Source: JBDHUW01 sp964642385 | GTDB taxonomy: Bacteria > Patescibacteriota > Gracilibacteria > Absconditabacterales > Absconditicoccaceae | Direction: 5' to 3' | Length of the DNA stretch: 22,966 bases | Assembly (NCBI GenBank): GCA_964642385.1 | Contig: CAZXON010000011.1 | Span: 1-22,966 of the forward strand | Part shown: one piece after another, positions 10,851 to 19,741 of the stretch | Position numbering within the stretch: position 1 is the first letter of the stretch | How the letters are laid out: each line of letters begins with the position of its first letter | The notes under the pieces: generated by a model | What the model was told of the DNA's origin: nothing | Seen by the model: only the letters and a program-made list of their open reading frames with translations | Database searches by the model: none | Program-made: the position numbers and the translations under genes

Positions 10851-11897
10851 ATGCCACTCACTATCCCACAACACCTTTCTTCTTGAGACACAATCGCAAC
10901 AGTTTCGCTTTCGTGGTGATGACCATGAGCGGTTCCTGAAAGATATAAGGTAGGAAAAGAGCAGTTAGAAAAAACATTTGCTCTCAAGGTAAAAGAGATG
11001 CCGAACACATTACAACCTGCGGATTTCGTCTATGAGCATCCAGATTTCAGAGCGCAAGATTTGATGCAAGCACTGCAAGATCCTGATGTTAAGGCAATTT
11101 TTTCTACTATTGGATGAGATGACGCAATCAGATTGATTCCTTATATAGATTTTGCTGTAATCAAAAACAATCCTAAAATATTTTTGTGATTTTCTGACAG
11201 TACAGCGGTGCATTTTATGTTTTATTATGCAGGTGTTAGATCGTATTATTGACCTGCTATTTTAGCGTGATTTGCTGAAAATGGTGGTATTATGTCATAT
11301 ATGGAAGAACATCTGAAACGTGTACTTTTCACAACCGAACCTATTTGAGAGATCAAACCAAATACCGATTGATGGACAAGTCAAAGATTGGAGTGGATTC
11401 CAGAAAATCAAAACACCAAAAGAGAGTTGCTTCCATCAGAATGACGAAGATGGTTGCAAGGAGAGTGAATTGTGCAAGGGGAGTTGTTATGATGATGTTT
11501 ACAGCTATTCCCATTTATGATTGGCACCAAAATTCGACCAACATTGGAACAACGAAAAGACAAGATTCTTTTTTTTGAGATAGCAGATGACGAAAACAAC
11601 AGCGAAACTGAAGTTACACGAGTATTGAGAAATCTAGCCGCACAGTGAATTTTCAAAGTTATCAAAGGTATTCTCGTTGGTAGATCAACCAAAAAACGGA
11701 AAACTGGTGAGAAAATAGAATATGATAATGTTGTGCTCAAGGTGGTAAGATGAGAAGAAAAACTGGATACATTACCTATAGTTACCAATATGGATTTCTG
11801 ACATACCGCTCCAATTATGACAATTCCTATCGGCGCTCTGGGGGAAATCAACTGTGACAAACAAACATTTTCTATCTTGGAAAGTGGAGTTAGGTAG
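10851..11897 (+). CDS. S66-family LD-carboxypeptidase / MccF-like serine peptidase
   Basis: This 348-residue protein matches the peptidase S66 family, whose members trim the terminal D-alanine of murein tetrapeptides (LdcA) or inactivate microcin C (MccF). The nucleophile lies in GFSDST (S115), the second triad residue in FFEIADD (E243) and the histidine in NMDFGHTAP (H318). The early SWGGPGAVPERY loop resembles MccF-type proteins. The length is typical of the MccF branch. Two adjacent TGA codons at 10917-10922 give the GG of this loop; about 17 TGA codons occur in all. It begins 18 bases after the GmrSD-like gene and is probably in the same transcript. No signal peptide is seen, so a cytoplasmic role is likely. 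Choosing between LdcA and MccF function is not possible from sequence alone. Confidence 0.88.
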
Positions 11898-11924
11898 AAT
11901 ACTTTTAATTTTTTTCTACTATAA

Positions 11925-12464
11925 ATGGAAAATATTTCTATACAAAAATCAGAGCAATTAGCTCAAGAGGTAGATAAAAAGAATGATCTTATGGATGCGT
12001 TTTTAGAGATGGAAGAACTACCTGACGATCTACATCTCCTCAGAGAGTTGTCTGATGAAGATTATGATTTTGTCCAAAAAATCATCCACTCTACTGATTT
12101 GTCTTATTATGAGATTCAAAAAGATCAATTTTATCTAGTGAAAAATACTGAGTGAGAAATTATCTCTTTTTGTAGAATGTTTCGTATTTGACCAAATCAA
12201 TTCGAATTGGGTTCTTTGCGAGTAAATCCTGCGTATAGATGAAAAAAATTGGGATATGGTATTATGCACAGTTTATTGACAGAAAAAAACCTCAAAGCCG
12301 AAGTGTTTGGTGCATGTAAAAAAGAGCTCTCAGGATACTACAAAAAAGTCTGATTCCATGAAATAGATACTTGGGATGGTGTCCCCGAAAAACTCATATG
12401 AACAAAAGAACGGGCAGAGGAGCAATGATATAATTTCTGTTTGATGAAATATAGCAAGGAATAG
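11925..12464 (+). CDS. GNAT-family N-acetyltransferase
   Basis: This 179-residue protein carries the GNAT acetyl-CoA-binding motif A, VNPAYRGKKLGYG, at 100-112 (R105-G-K-K-L-G-Y-G), followed by an amphipathic helix. A later SGYYKKVGFHEI at 136-147 matches the usual final strand and helix. G106 is encoded by the TGA at 12240. The first 50 residues form an acidic helical extension. The substrate cannot be told. It follows the S66 gene by 27 bases, so it may be co-transcribed. Its TAG stop (12462-12464) directly abuts the stop of the convergent endonuclease gene, with no base between them. Confidence 0.85.
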
Positions 12465-13217
12465 TTACGCTATACCTACAGTTTCTTGTTTTCTAATATA
12501 TTCTCTATACTTGCATCATGTTTTGGCAAAATTTTGACATCAAAGGAATGTTGTTTGTGATGTACGACTTCTTCTCGTAACTAATGTAGCGCCACACCAT
12601 GGACATGTTTTCATGTGTTGTGTAAATCTTGCGTTGTCTGTAAAATTTATTCTACTTAAATGTTCTTGAAAATGATTCTTATAATAGTCATTTTCGCCGA
12701 TTGCAACATTATGTAATTTTTCAAAACCTTTGAAGTCTATGCATGTTATTTTTTTGCTCGCGGCGTAACTTTCAGCTTCTTTAGTGAATATTGTTGTTGT
12801 GATGAAATATGCTTTATCGTTCTTTCATTTTCATGCATCTTGTAATGCACTATTAAACTCTCTCAAATCTCATATGGTAACTTGTCTCTTTCATTTATAT
12901 GTCTTAACCTGTACAAAATGTTTCTGACCATTTTTCTTTCAAATATAATCAATTCCATTGTCAGCTAGGGGAATCTTTTTTCCAGTCCTTGTTGTCCTAT
13001 ACAATGGCTCACGGATTGTCGTATATCATCTTGCTTCAAATAAGTCTTTTACAGCATACTCAAAATCATATGGGCTCATTGCTCTAAATTTTTCAACAAT
13101 TGTTTGAGGATTAAATATTCTTTGTTGTTTAAAACCATTTTTTTCTGGAGCTATACTTTCGAGGAGTATAGTAGATGGTTTTTTTTCTCAAAAAAATTTT
13201 TGTAAGATAGTAAACAT
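12465..13217 (-). CDS. Mrr-type restriction endonuclease with C-terminal zinc ribbon
   Basis: This 250-residue protein has an Mrr_cat-like PD-(D/E)XK domain. SPYDFEYAVKDLFEARGY (48-65) supplies the first helix glutamate; the catalytic Asp is D90 in DNGID and Q103-V-K105 provides the last two positions, the Q-x-K variant typical of type IV Mrr enzymes. The C-terminus has a topoisomerase-I-like zinc ribbon with C205, C208, C227 and C235. Such proteins cut foreign or methylated DNA. It is on the minus strand, converging on the GNAT gene, and continues the defence island. In-frame TGA codons (TCA on the plus strand) encode Gly at several places, for example Y91-I-G93 and K108-G109. The start is the first ATG of the frame that fits the domain. 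Confidence 0.88.
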
Positions 13218-13336
13218 TTTTAGAATAATAACAATTAAATATTCTATGTATATATTACTCCAAATGTCAAATAATGCAAAAAATAATTACCATAGTCACT
13301 TTCCCTGCATAAACCCGCTATTTTCCCCTCCATTTT

Positions 13337-13364
13337 TTGACTTTCCAGTGTTTTTGCATAGACT
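13337..13364 (+). promoter_or_regulatory. Candidate promoter for the 13394 gene
   Basis: TTGACT (13337-13342) and TAGACT (13359-13364) are separated by 16 bases. A 7-bp inverted repeat (AGTAGTA 13365-13371, TACTACT 13382-13388) lies just downstream, and the alternative ATG at 13379 sits in its loop. Confidence 0.45.
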
Positions 13365-13393
13365 AGTAGTAGTTTATTATGTACTACTCGCAT

Positions 13394-14062
13394 ATGACAA
13401 CCAAAATTGACACGGCAGAAAAGTCCAAACTCCAAGCAGACAAACTTGTAGAGAGACAAACTCCCACCAAAAAACAGCTTTTGAAAGAATGAAAGATTCT
13501 GTTAGAAACACTTTCTGATGATTTTGATCTAGAGAGTTTATCAAGAGCAGAGCAACTAGAAATCAAGCATATCCGCAAGCGTTTGCAGGAACTTATTAAA
13601 TCGATTGAGAAAAATGCGGATCTACCAGATGATTATGAAAAGATACTAGAAGCAGGAAGAGAGAAGTTGGGCGTAAAGTCAATCGATGAAATCAAAGAAA
13701 AATATGGTGATGATCCAGAGAAACTGCAAGCAATCGATGCGTTTCAAGCAGCATTAGATGTTGTCTGATTTGAGCCAACATACGGTTCGTTCGCAGATCT
13801 GGCAAATGCGATATTATATGCTTTTAGAAGTGCAAAAGCTGGACTAAAAGGCGACTGAAAAGTTGCGAAAGAACATATCATTGATGCAGGTATCTCTGCA
13901 ATTTCAATCATTCCATTCGCTGACGTGATCAAAATTCTTAAACTTCGTAAAGTTCCTAAACTTGCAAGACAAGCGATTAAAGGCGCTCGTAGCGCCAAAG
14001 CGTATGCGAAGAAACAAAAGACGAAAAGAGTCCTTACCGCAACGGAAAAAAGAGCAGCGTAG
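13394..14062 (+). CDS. Small basic protein with pre-toxin-like helical C-terminus
   Basis: I do not recognise this 222-residue protein. Residues 1-125 are charged and helical (probable coiled coil, rich in Lys, Glu and Asp). The C-terminal part has GFEPTYGSFADLANAILYA followed by a moderately hydrophobic segment, DAGISAISIIPFADVIK, and a very basic tail. The pattern of a DxxNAxxY helix, a Gly/Ala linker and an IPFxD helix recalls the connector that precedes toxin domains in polymorphic toxins and some phage proteins, but no toxin domain follows. Four-letter motif matching is all I have, so function is open. An in-frame ATG at 13379 would add five residues; 13394 is preferred because the upstream ATG lies in a hairpin loop. 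Three in-frame TGA codons are present, and a strong terminator follows. Confidence 0.75.
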
Positions 14063-14096
14063 TAAAAAGAAAACACCAGAAAATTATATTTACCAA

Positions 14097-14129
14097 AAAG
14101 CAGACCCATCAAGGCCTGCTTTCTTTTTT
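14097..14129. terminator. Bidirectional intrinsic terminator
   Basis: AAAGCAG (14097-14103) pairs with CTGCTTT (14116-14122) around a 12-base loop. It is followed by a T-rich run on the plus strand and, read from the other side, by a T-run on the minus strand. It sits between two convergent genes (stops at 14062 and 14148) and can serve both. Confidence 0.75.
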
Positions 14130-14147
14130 AGATTATTCCGTAATAAA

Positions 14148-14900
14148 CTATTCTAATCCAAACACAACAGTCATGTAGTGTGTTACTGTATTCTCGCCTG
14201 CAGAAAGCGTGTCTGTACTTATCGTTTTCGCCTCAGCACCAGCAGAATCCATAGCATAATTTGTCGCTCTATAATATGGAGTAGGGTATGAGTTCTGATC
14301 AGAACTTCCATCTTGGATTGAGAGGACTTTTCCTACTTTTTGCCCTGAGAGTTTCGCTAGTTGTTCAGCTTTGATTTTTGCGTTCTCAAAAGCTTTTTCT
14401 CTGGCTGCTTGCACACCAGCTTGTGGGTCTTTCACAAAGAAGTTCGTTGAATTTACGATAATATTTCCCAGTGCGGGGATTTGAGAGATAATTTCGCTTC
14501 CTCTTTTTGCGATGTCGCTTCCCGTCAATTCGAGCGTTATATTTTGGTTGGCTCTATATCCTTTTGATTGTCTTCCACTTTGTGTCCAATCATAATCTTC
14601 GTACACATTTAGATTTTCTGTTTGGATCTTGTTTTCAGGGAAGTTCATCTCTTTCAAGAGTCCTTTAAACGCTGTTACTTTCTTTTCCATTGCGGTTTGT
14701 GCGTCTTGTGTTGTTGCGCCAGTTTCTGTGATCCCAAGATTGATACTTAATGTATCAGGTGTAGCAGTCGCTTTTCCTTCACCAGACACAGTCAATGATT
14801 TTGCTAATTGTGCTGTTGGTGTGTATTTTGTGCCTCGCACATACGCTCCTAACAAGAGCAATGCAATCACGAGAATAAGAAGCTTGTCACCGAATTTCAT
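14148..14900 (-). CDS. SIMPL (DUF541/YggE) domain protein, membrane-anchored
   Basis: This 250-residue protein starts with a hydrophobic segment (about 7-20, LLILVIALLLLGAY) acting as signal anchor, so the rest lies outside the membrane. Residues 35-250 match the SIMPL/DUF541 family: LTVSGEGKATATPDTLSINLGI near the start, then a central helix and repeated beta strands ending in VVFGLE. E. coli YggE is linked to oxidative-stress defence, but the biochemical role of the family is poorly known. None of its 20 glycines is encoded by TGA, a striking contrast with hsdM. It has its own promoter at 14934-14962 and shares a terminator with the convergent gene. Confidence 0.9.
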   Translation of the reverse strand: MKFGDKLLILVIALLLLGAYVRGTKYTPTAQLAKSLTVSGEGKATATPDTLSINLGITETGATTQDAQTAMEKKVTAFKGLLKEMNFPENKIQTENLNVYEDYDWTQSGRQSKGYRANQNITLELTGSDIAKRGSEIISQIPALGNIIVNSTNFFVKDPQAGVQAAREKAFENAKIKAEQLAKLSGQKVGKVLSIQDGSSDQNSYPTPYYRATNYAMDSAGAEAKTISTDTLSAGENTVTHYMTVVFGLE

Positions 14901-14933
14901 GATAAATAGATTAATGATAAAAATATTTTATAT

Positions 14934-14962
14934 AGTATACACTTATGCACTACCAAAATCAA
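14934..14962 (-). promoter_or_regulatory. Promoter of the SIMPL gene
   Basis: On the minus strand, TTGATT (14962-14957) and TATACT (14939-14934) are separated by 17 bases. The -10 lies about 35 bases before the start codon at 14900. Confidence 0.65.
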
Positions 14963-15058
14963 GCAGAGCAGTATTGACAAAAAAATTATTTTATTGCACT
15001 CACACAATATAGACAATCTTTTAATGTTCCTCCAACCTTGTTATCAGAATTGGGGCAT

Positions 15059-15086
15059 TTGACAAAACAAAGAAAATCAATATAAT
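15059..15086 (+). promoter_or_regulatory. Consensus sigma70-type promoter
   Basis: A perfect TTGACA (15059-15064) and TATAAT (15081-15086) are spaced by 16 bases. The -10 ends 37 bases before the start of the 15124 gene. Confidence 0.75.
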
Positions 15087-15123
15087 ATTGTCACAATTAT
15101 TTTACCTATAATTTCTATTTGTC

Positions 15124-16485
15124 ATGTCATCTCTATCAACTCAAGAAAATGTAGACTTAGAAAGTACAAAATTAGACCAATCAAGCACACCTAACCAAGC
15201 AAGTGAAACTGCTGATCTTTTAGATAATGCTCCTACGAAGTGATCTTTTGCAAAAAAATATGAAAGAGAAAAGCACATAGCTGAGGGGCTTAATCAAACA
15301 TATTACTGATCAGAAACATGAGGTTTTCGGAATTGATATAATAATTTTTATGATGAATGAGAGGTGATATTCGCAAATAATATATGGGACTCTAAGATTT
15401 TTAAACTTGCATGAGAACAGATGATGCCGATTTCAGGAAAATACTATCAAATTGAAAAGCATGGAAATTTTTATGTTTGAATCCGTGTTGATGAATCAAA
15501 ACAGTGAAATATGGAAGCAATAGAAGCATCTAAAAGATACGTTCTCCTAAACAAAGAGTGAAGAGAAATCAAAAATCTCAGATGACATCTATTTTTACAA
15601 AATTGAGTATATTCTGAAACATATCTGGAAAATGGAACGCGTTTACATGCATTTTATGATGAGGAGATGAATTTGCTCGCTGATAAAATACCAGAAGACA
15701 CACAATTATTGGCACATAAGGATAGTTCATGTTTGTTTAGATTTGATTCAAAAATTTTTTTAACACAGAAATGAAAACTATGGGATGGAAAATACCCATC
15801 AGAAGAACTGATTGAACAAGAAGACGTTTTTAAAGAATATCAAAGAAAGGAGCAACAATCTGCAGAAGATTATAGGAAGCAGCAAGAACAAAACGAGAAC
15901 ATGGCATTAGAGTATGCACTTGATATTGACGAGAATTGATATGTGCAAAAGATTGCAGACAAAGAATGAAATGTGATATTTAATGCAGATGATCGCTATC
16001 TATATCGTATGAATTATCCGTATTTCGTAAATGGCAAAACACCTAAAGCTCTCTATGAAAAAAAAGACCTAAACAAATGATTGTTTGTTTTACAAAAAAC
16101 AATTCGCTGAGATCGCGATGTGAAACTTGTAGAATCTATATTGTTGAATTGAAACAATGGAGAAACTATTACGTCACAACCTAATTCAGGTGGATGATTT
16201 ATTGTGCATTGAAATGTCGTCTCTCACTATTTGGATTGAGATACTGCGCAGTTGTATAATCACAAAGGTGAAAAACTTGGAATAGAAGCAATTCATTTCA
16301 TGAATAACCATGATTTCAAAATATTCACGAATGAGAACAATAAACAACAACTCGTTGAACAAAAAACATGAATTGTCCATAAGCAAGAATTTGATACATA
16401 CTTGAAAACATACAAAGAAGACGATCATATCGTTGTGATAGTTGAGGATAATGGAGCGATAAAAGAAATAGCACTCTATAAATAA
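15124..16485 (+). CDS. Hypothetical protein, possibly repeat-rich beta structure
   Basis: I do not recognise this 453-residue protein. The first 45 residues are rich in Ser, Thr, Asn and Gln and probably disordered. The rest alternates short hydrophobic strands with turn-forming Asn-Gly and Asp-Glu pairs (for example IDENGYVQKIADKEGNVIF and LYNHKGEKLGIEAIHF), a pattern like WG-type or other beta-propeller repeats. A charged Gln/Glu-rich helix lies around residues 238-262. There is no signal peptide or membrane segment. About 20 in-frame TGA codons encode glycine, many in the turn positions expected for Gly. It is monocistronic, with a consensus promoter upstream and a hairpin with a T-tail at 16590-16610 downstream. 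Confidence 0.8.
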
Positions 16486-16558
16486 TTTTTTTGAATATTT
16501 TTTAGGTAAAACGTTTTTCAGTGAAAACGGATTCCAAATAAACGGAAATGTTTTTCCA

Positions 16559-16587
16559 TTGATGTAGGATATATTGTTCTGTATACT
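16559..16587 (+). promoter_or_regulatory. Promoter of the 16618 hydrolase gene
   Basis: TTGATG (16559-16564) and TATACT (16582-16587) are separated by 17 bases. The predicted start site near 16594 gives a leader of about 24 bases. Confidence 0.6.
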
Positions 16588-16589
16588 TG

Positions 16590-16610
16590 AAGAAGTTTTA
16601 TCTTCTTTTT
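16590..16610 (+). terminator. Hairpin with T-tail between the 15124 and 16618 genes
   Basis: AAGAAG (16590-16595) pairs with CTTCTT (16602-16607) around TTTTAT and is followed by more T. It overlaps the predicted start site of the next gene, so it can only terminate transcripts coming from upstream. A second, tail-less stem (CGTTTT 16512-16517, AAAACG 16524-16529) lies nearer the upstream stop. Confidence 0.45.
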
Positions 16611-16617
16611 TCTACAA

Positions 16618-17148
16618 ATGCATCTTCTTATCTTAGGGTGAAACTCTGTCAGCAATCAAAACCGAGCACAAGAGCTTGTAGATGCGTGAAAAGAAAAATG
16701 ATATGATGCCGACTATATACAATACGACCACCGAAAAGAAAATGGACCCTCAGCAATGAGTTTTGCCAAAGAACAAGAGAAATTGCTTGCGTGGATAGAG
16801 GAGTGTACTGCAAAAAAGGGCAGTACCGATTATGCGATTATTGCAAAGTCTGCATGAACAAATTTGTTTTTCCAGACGATTGAACTTATCGAAAAGAAGC
16901 CGACGTTCGTGCTATTGTGCTGAATTCCTTTGAAAGCTATCACCAATCCGAGATTTGATGCAGACGAATACGATACGATTATTGATTTTCCAGTAACTGT
17001 TTTGCAAAACGAAAAAGATCCAGTTGGACCATACTGAGCGATTCATCATAACCTCAAAACAACAAAACGAACTTTGGTAGAAACGCACTGCAAAGGGCAC
17101 TATTATGATGTTGATGTTGTAATGGAAAACATTCCAGACGCAAAATAA
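16618..17148 (+). CDS. Small alpha/beta-hydrolase-fold protein
   Basis: This 176-residue protein opens with a buried strand and a Gly-rich turn (HLLILGGNS). A nucleophile-elbow-like AKSAGT (about 76-81) follows strand DYAIIA, then a strand with an acidic residue in LQNEKDPVGPY (about 129-139) and a late histidine in KGHYYD. Order and spacing fit the Ser-Asp-His triad of compact alpha/beta hydrolases of the RBBP9/Tex30 type. The substrate is unknown. TGA supplies glycines at key turns, including the Gly of AKSAGT. It is convergent with ackA; the stops are 35 bases apart. Confidence 0.7.
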
Positions 17149-17183
17149 CTCACGTACAAAAAGTTAGATATATTTCATCTATC

Positions 17184-18377
17184 TTAGAGGTCTTTCACTA
17201 GATCATATGTTTGTCTTGCGATCATCAACTCTTCATTTGTCGGGATAGTTCGAATTTCTACTTTGCTATCGTCTGTCGATATTTTTCTCTCTTCGCCTCT
17301 AAAATCATTTTTGCTAGGGTCAAACTCTGCTCCCATCCAGCCTAATTTTTCTGCTATAAGTTTCCTTTGCACGGCAGAGTTTTCTAGTACGCCGGCAGTG
17401 AATATGATAGCGTCAGCTCCTTGTAAATATGCAGCATACGTTGCGATATATTTCAAAATTCCATTTGTGTACATATTCAGAATCATCACTTCTTGCGGTT
17501 TCCCTTGGATGTAGCCTTCTTCAATATCTCTATGATCACCTGATTTTCCGAACAATCCAAGAAGCCCTGATTTTTTCGTAAGAGCAGTGTCAAGTTCATC
17601 AACCGAAAAATTCCTCTCTCTCATGATATAAGGGATAATACCTGGATCAATATCACCACATCTTGTTCCCATGATCAATCCAACGATTGTTGTCAACCCT
17701 AGTGACACATCCACAGCTCTTCCATCGCTAATTGCTGCTACGCTCGCACCATTTCCTACATGACATGAGATAATTTTTGCTTCTGTGTTTCCTGTAAGTT
17801 CGGCATATCTTTCTGCAATATATTGATGAGATGTCCCATGGAAGCCATATTTTCTCACTTTATTTTCTGTATACCACTCATACGGCAATGCATATAAATA
17901 ATGTTCCGGTGACATAGATTGGAAAAATGCAGTATCAAAAACTGCGACATTCGGTACTCATGGAAGCACTTTTTCACACGCTTCAATACCCATGAGATTA
18001 GCAGGATTGTGTAAAGGAGCAAGAGGAATTAACGCCTTGATAGTCTCTTTTACTGCTTCATCTATAATTGTCGCTTTGCTAAATGTTTCTCATCCATGCA
18101 CAACTCTATGTCCAACTGCTTGGATTTCTGATAGTGAACGAATCGCGCCAAGCTCTGGATCTACTAGCAAATCAAGCACTGTGTGGAGTGCACTTGTGTG
18201 GTCTGCTAGATGACTATTGATAGAGTGTTTTTTGTCGTTTTTATCTGTATGTTTAATCAAACTTTCTGCATCACCAATCCTTTCTACATTTCATTTTAGG
18301 AGGAGTTTTTTTTTCTCCATATCAAACAGTTGATATTTGAGTGATGAACTACCAGCGTTAAGAACGAGAATATACAT
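17184..18377 (-). CDS. ackA: Acetate kinase
   Basis: This 397-residue protein is full length for AckA, which interconverts acetyl phosphate plus ADP and acetate plus ATP, and in fermenters yields ATP. Family motifs are in order: LNAGSSSLKY at 6-15, VGHRVVHGGE, FDTAFFQSM (the family's usual His after FDTAF is Phe here), YGFHGTSHQY, CHVGNGASVAAI, and MGTRCGDIDPG, ending with FTAGVLEN and the final TNEELMIA. Three in-frame TGA codons lie in the N-terminal third; one (plus strand 18090-18092) makes the second Gly of HGGE. The start overlaps the end of the metallo-hydrolase gene by 20 bases (18358-18377), indicating one minus-strand operon. No phosphotransacetylase gene is seen in the window. Confidence 0.96.
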
Positions 18378-19449
18378 TGTGTGTTTCTTTATAGATAAAT
18401 ATTTCACCAATAGATGATAATCCTATATGCATATCAGAGTTGTTGTTTTCAAGGATATCTTCTCAATTGTCTTTTTCAAGCGATTTTTTCCATTGTAGTT
18501 CTTTTCTATATGTATCAATGAGTCTATAGATAGGTCTTTTTGAAGAGTGAAATGTCTCGAAGTGCATTGGAATAAACCATGTGCTTTTCATTTGTTTTGC
18601 CATATCTCGAGCTTGTTCTGGCGTACAATGATTCCTTTTCCACGTATATCCGGCGATAGGAAATATGCTGATATCTATACTTTTTTGATTGATGCTTGCG
18701 AGAGTTTTTGGAAGATCGCCAAATGCTTCTGTGTATGCAGTATCTCCGGCAAAAAATATATTTTTTCCATTTTTGGATATCACATAACTATTGTGTCATT
18801 TTTGTTTTTTTGATCATTTCTTGTATGTCACAAAAGGATTGTGAAGATACCTTTCTCATCGATGTTTTGTTTCGTATGCAAGAAAAGATATCTCAGATGT
18901 GTCATGGTGCTCTTCCCAATCTATTTCAATGATTTTTTTGTGGTTTGCGTGGTGGAGTAGTTTACTTGTGTTTTTGGGACAGATGATAGTCACATTTGGA
19001 AATTTCTTTCTCAAACCGTCTAATGAGTCATTGTCCCAATGATCAAAATGTGCATGAGAAATCAGAATATAATCTAGTGAGTGTATGTCTTCTATTTGAA
19101 TAGTCGCTTGTTTGCGTCTTTTTGTGCCAATTTTTCTTTTTTGTATAGAGGAGAGAATCTTGCTCCAAAATCATTTTTTTCTGCGTTGTAACCACCTTTC
19201 AAAAATTTTTGTTACTCGTAGACCAATATGGAACCCTGCTTTTTTGGAAAAAATTGGATCAGTCAAAATCCATGTTCCGTAGATATTGATCAATATAGTT
19301 GAGTGTCCCACAAGTTGCATTGTGATTTCATCATTGCGCCGTTCATCTGGAGACGTATAGGTGTCTTTTAGCAGGTTCGCAATGTCACTTTGTAGGTAGC
19401 TATATTTTTTCTCGTAATAGGTGTTTCTCACTTTTTTTAGTGGATGCAT
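18358..19449 (-). CDS. Metallo-beta-lactamase-fold hydrolase (NAPE-PLD/UlaG-like)
   Basis: This 363-residue protein has the signature of the NAPE-PLD/RomA branch of the metallo-beta-lactamase superfamily. LVGHSTILI and ILTDPIFS (about 46-68) precede the metal motif HAHFDHWD. Then come ETKHRGERY (in place of the usual HWSGR), FAGDTAYTEAFG with the bridging Asp, FPIAGY and the last histidine in PMHFETF. The protein is cytoplasmic by sequence, with no signal peptide. The substrate is unknown; relatives hydrolyse phosphodiester or lactone bonds. Five in-frame TGA codons are read as Gly. Its 3' end overlaps ackA by 20 bases, so the two are co-transcribed, possibly linked to acetate or phospholipid-related metabolism. 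Confidence 0.87.
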
Positions 19450-19741
19450 ATCCCCATACTAGATATTTTTTTCCAGATTTCCATAGTATTATTTTAGATT
19501 ATAGAAAAATTGAAACTTTGTAATTATAAATTGTTAATGATTAATGATTAATTCGCACAAAGCAGTTCATACTTTCAATTTTGTGAGCCCAGGATTGAAC
19601 CTCGTTCACAGATAGATTTTATTGCACTTGTTTTGTTGTTCATTATGAATATAAATTAGATTGTACTAGATCGTTTTTTTATCAAAAACTCACGAAATAA
19701 ACGAAAACTAGGGAGTTTATTTTATCATTTACGTTACTACA
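19450..19741. other. Divergent intergenic region
   Basis: This 292-base stretch separates the divergent hydrolase and cupin genes. It has an AT-rich run with TTAATGA repeats (19533-19552). A more GC-rich island at 19554-19610 can fold: CACAAA (19556-19561) pairs with TTTGTG (19580-19585), and GTGA pairs with TCAC farther on. It must also hold both promoters, though no convincing -35/-10 pair was found on either strand. Confidence 0.5.

Noticed and set aside
11345..11860. Alternative ORFs on both strands within the S66 gene (11345-11578 plus, 11408-11860 minus)
   Set aside because: They overlap the gene with a complete catalytic triad and are open only because the real frame contains TGA and few other stops.
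19575..19610. tRNA on the minus strand, because GGTTCAATC resembles a T-loop
   Set aside because: The flanking bases do not form a proper five-pair T-stem, and there is no D-arm or anticodon arm at the right distance upstream.
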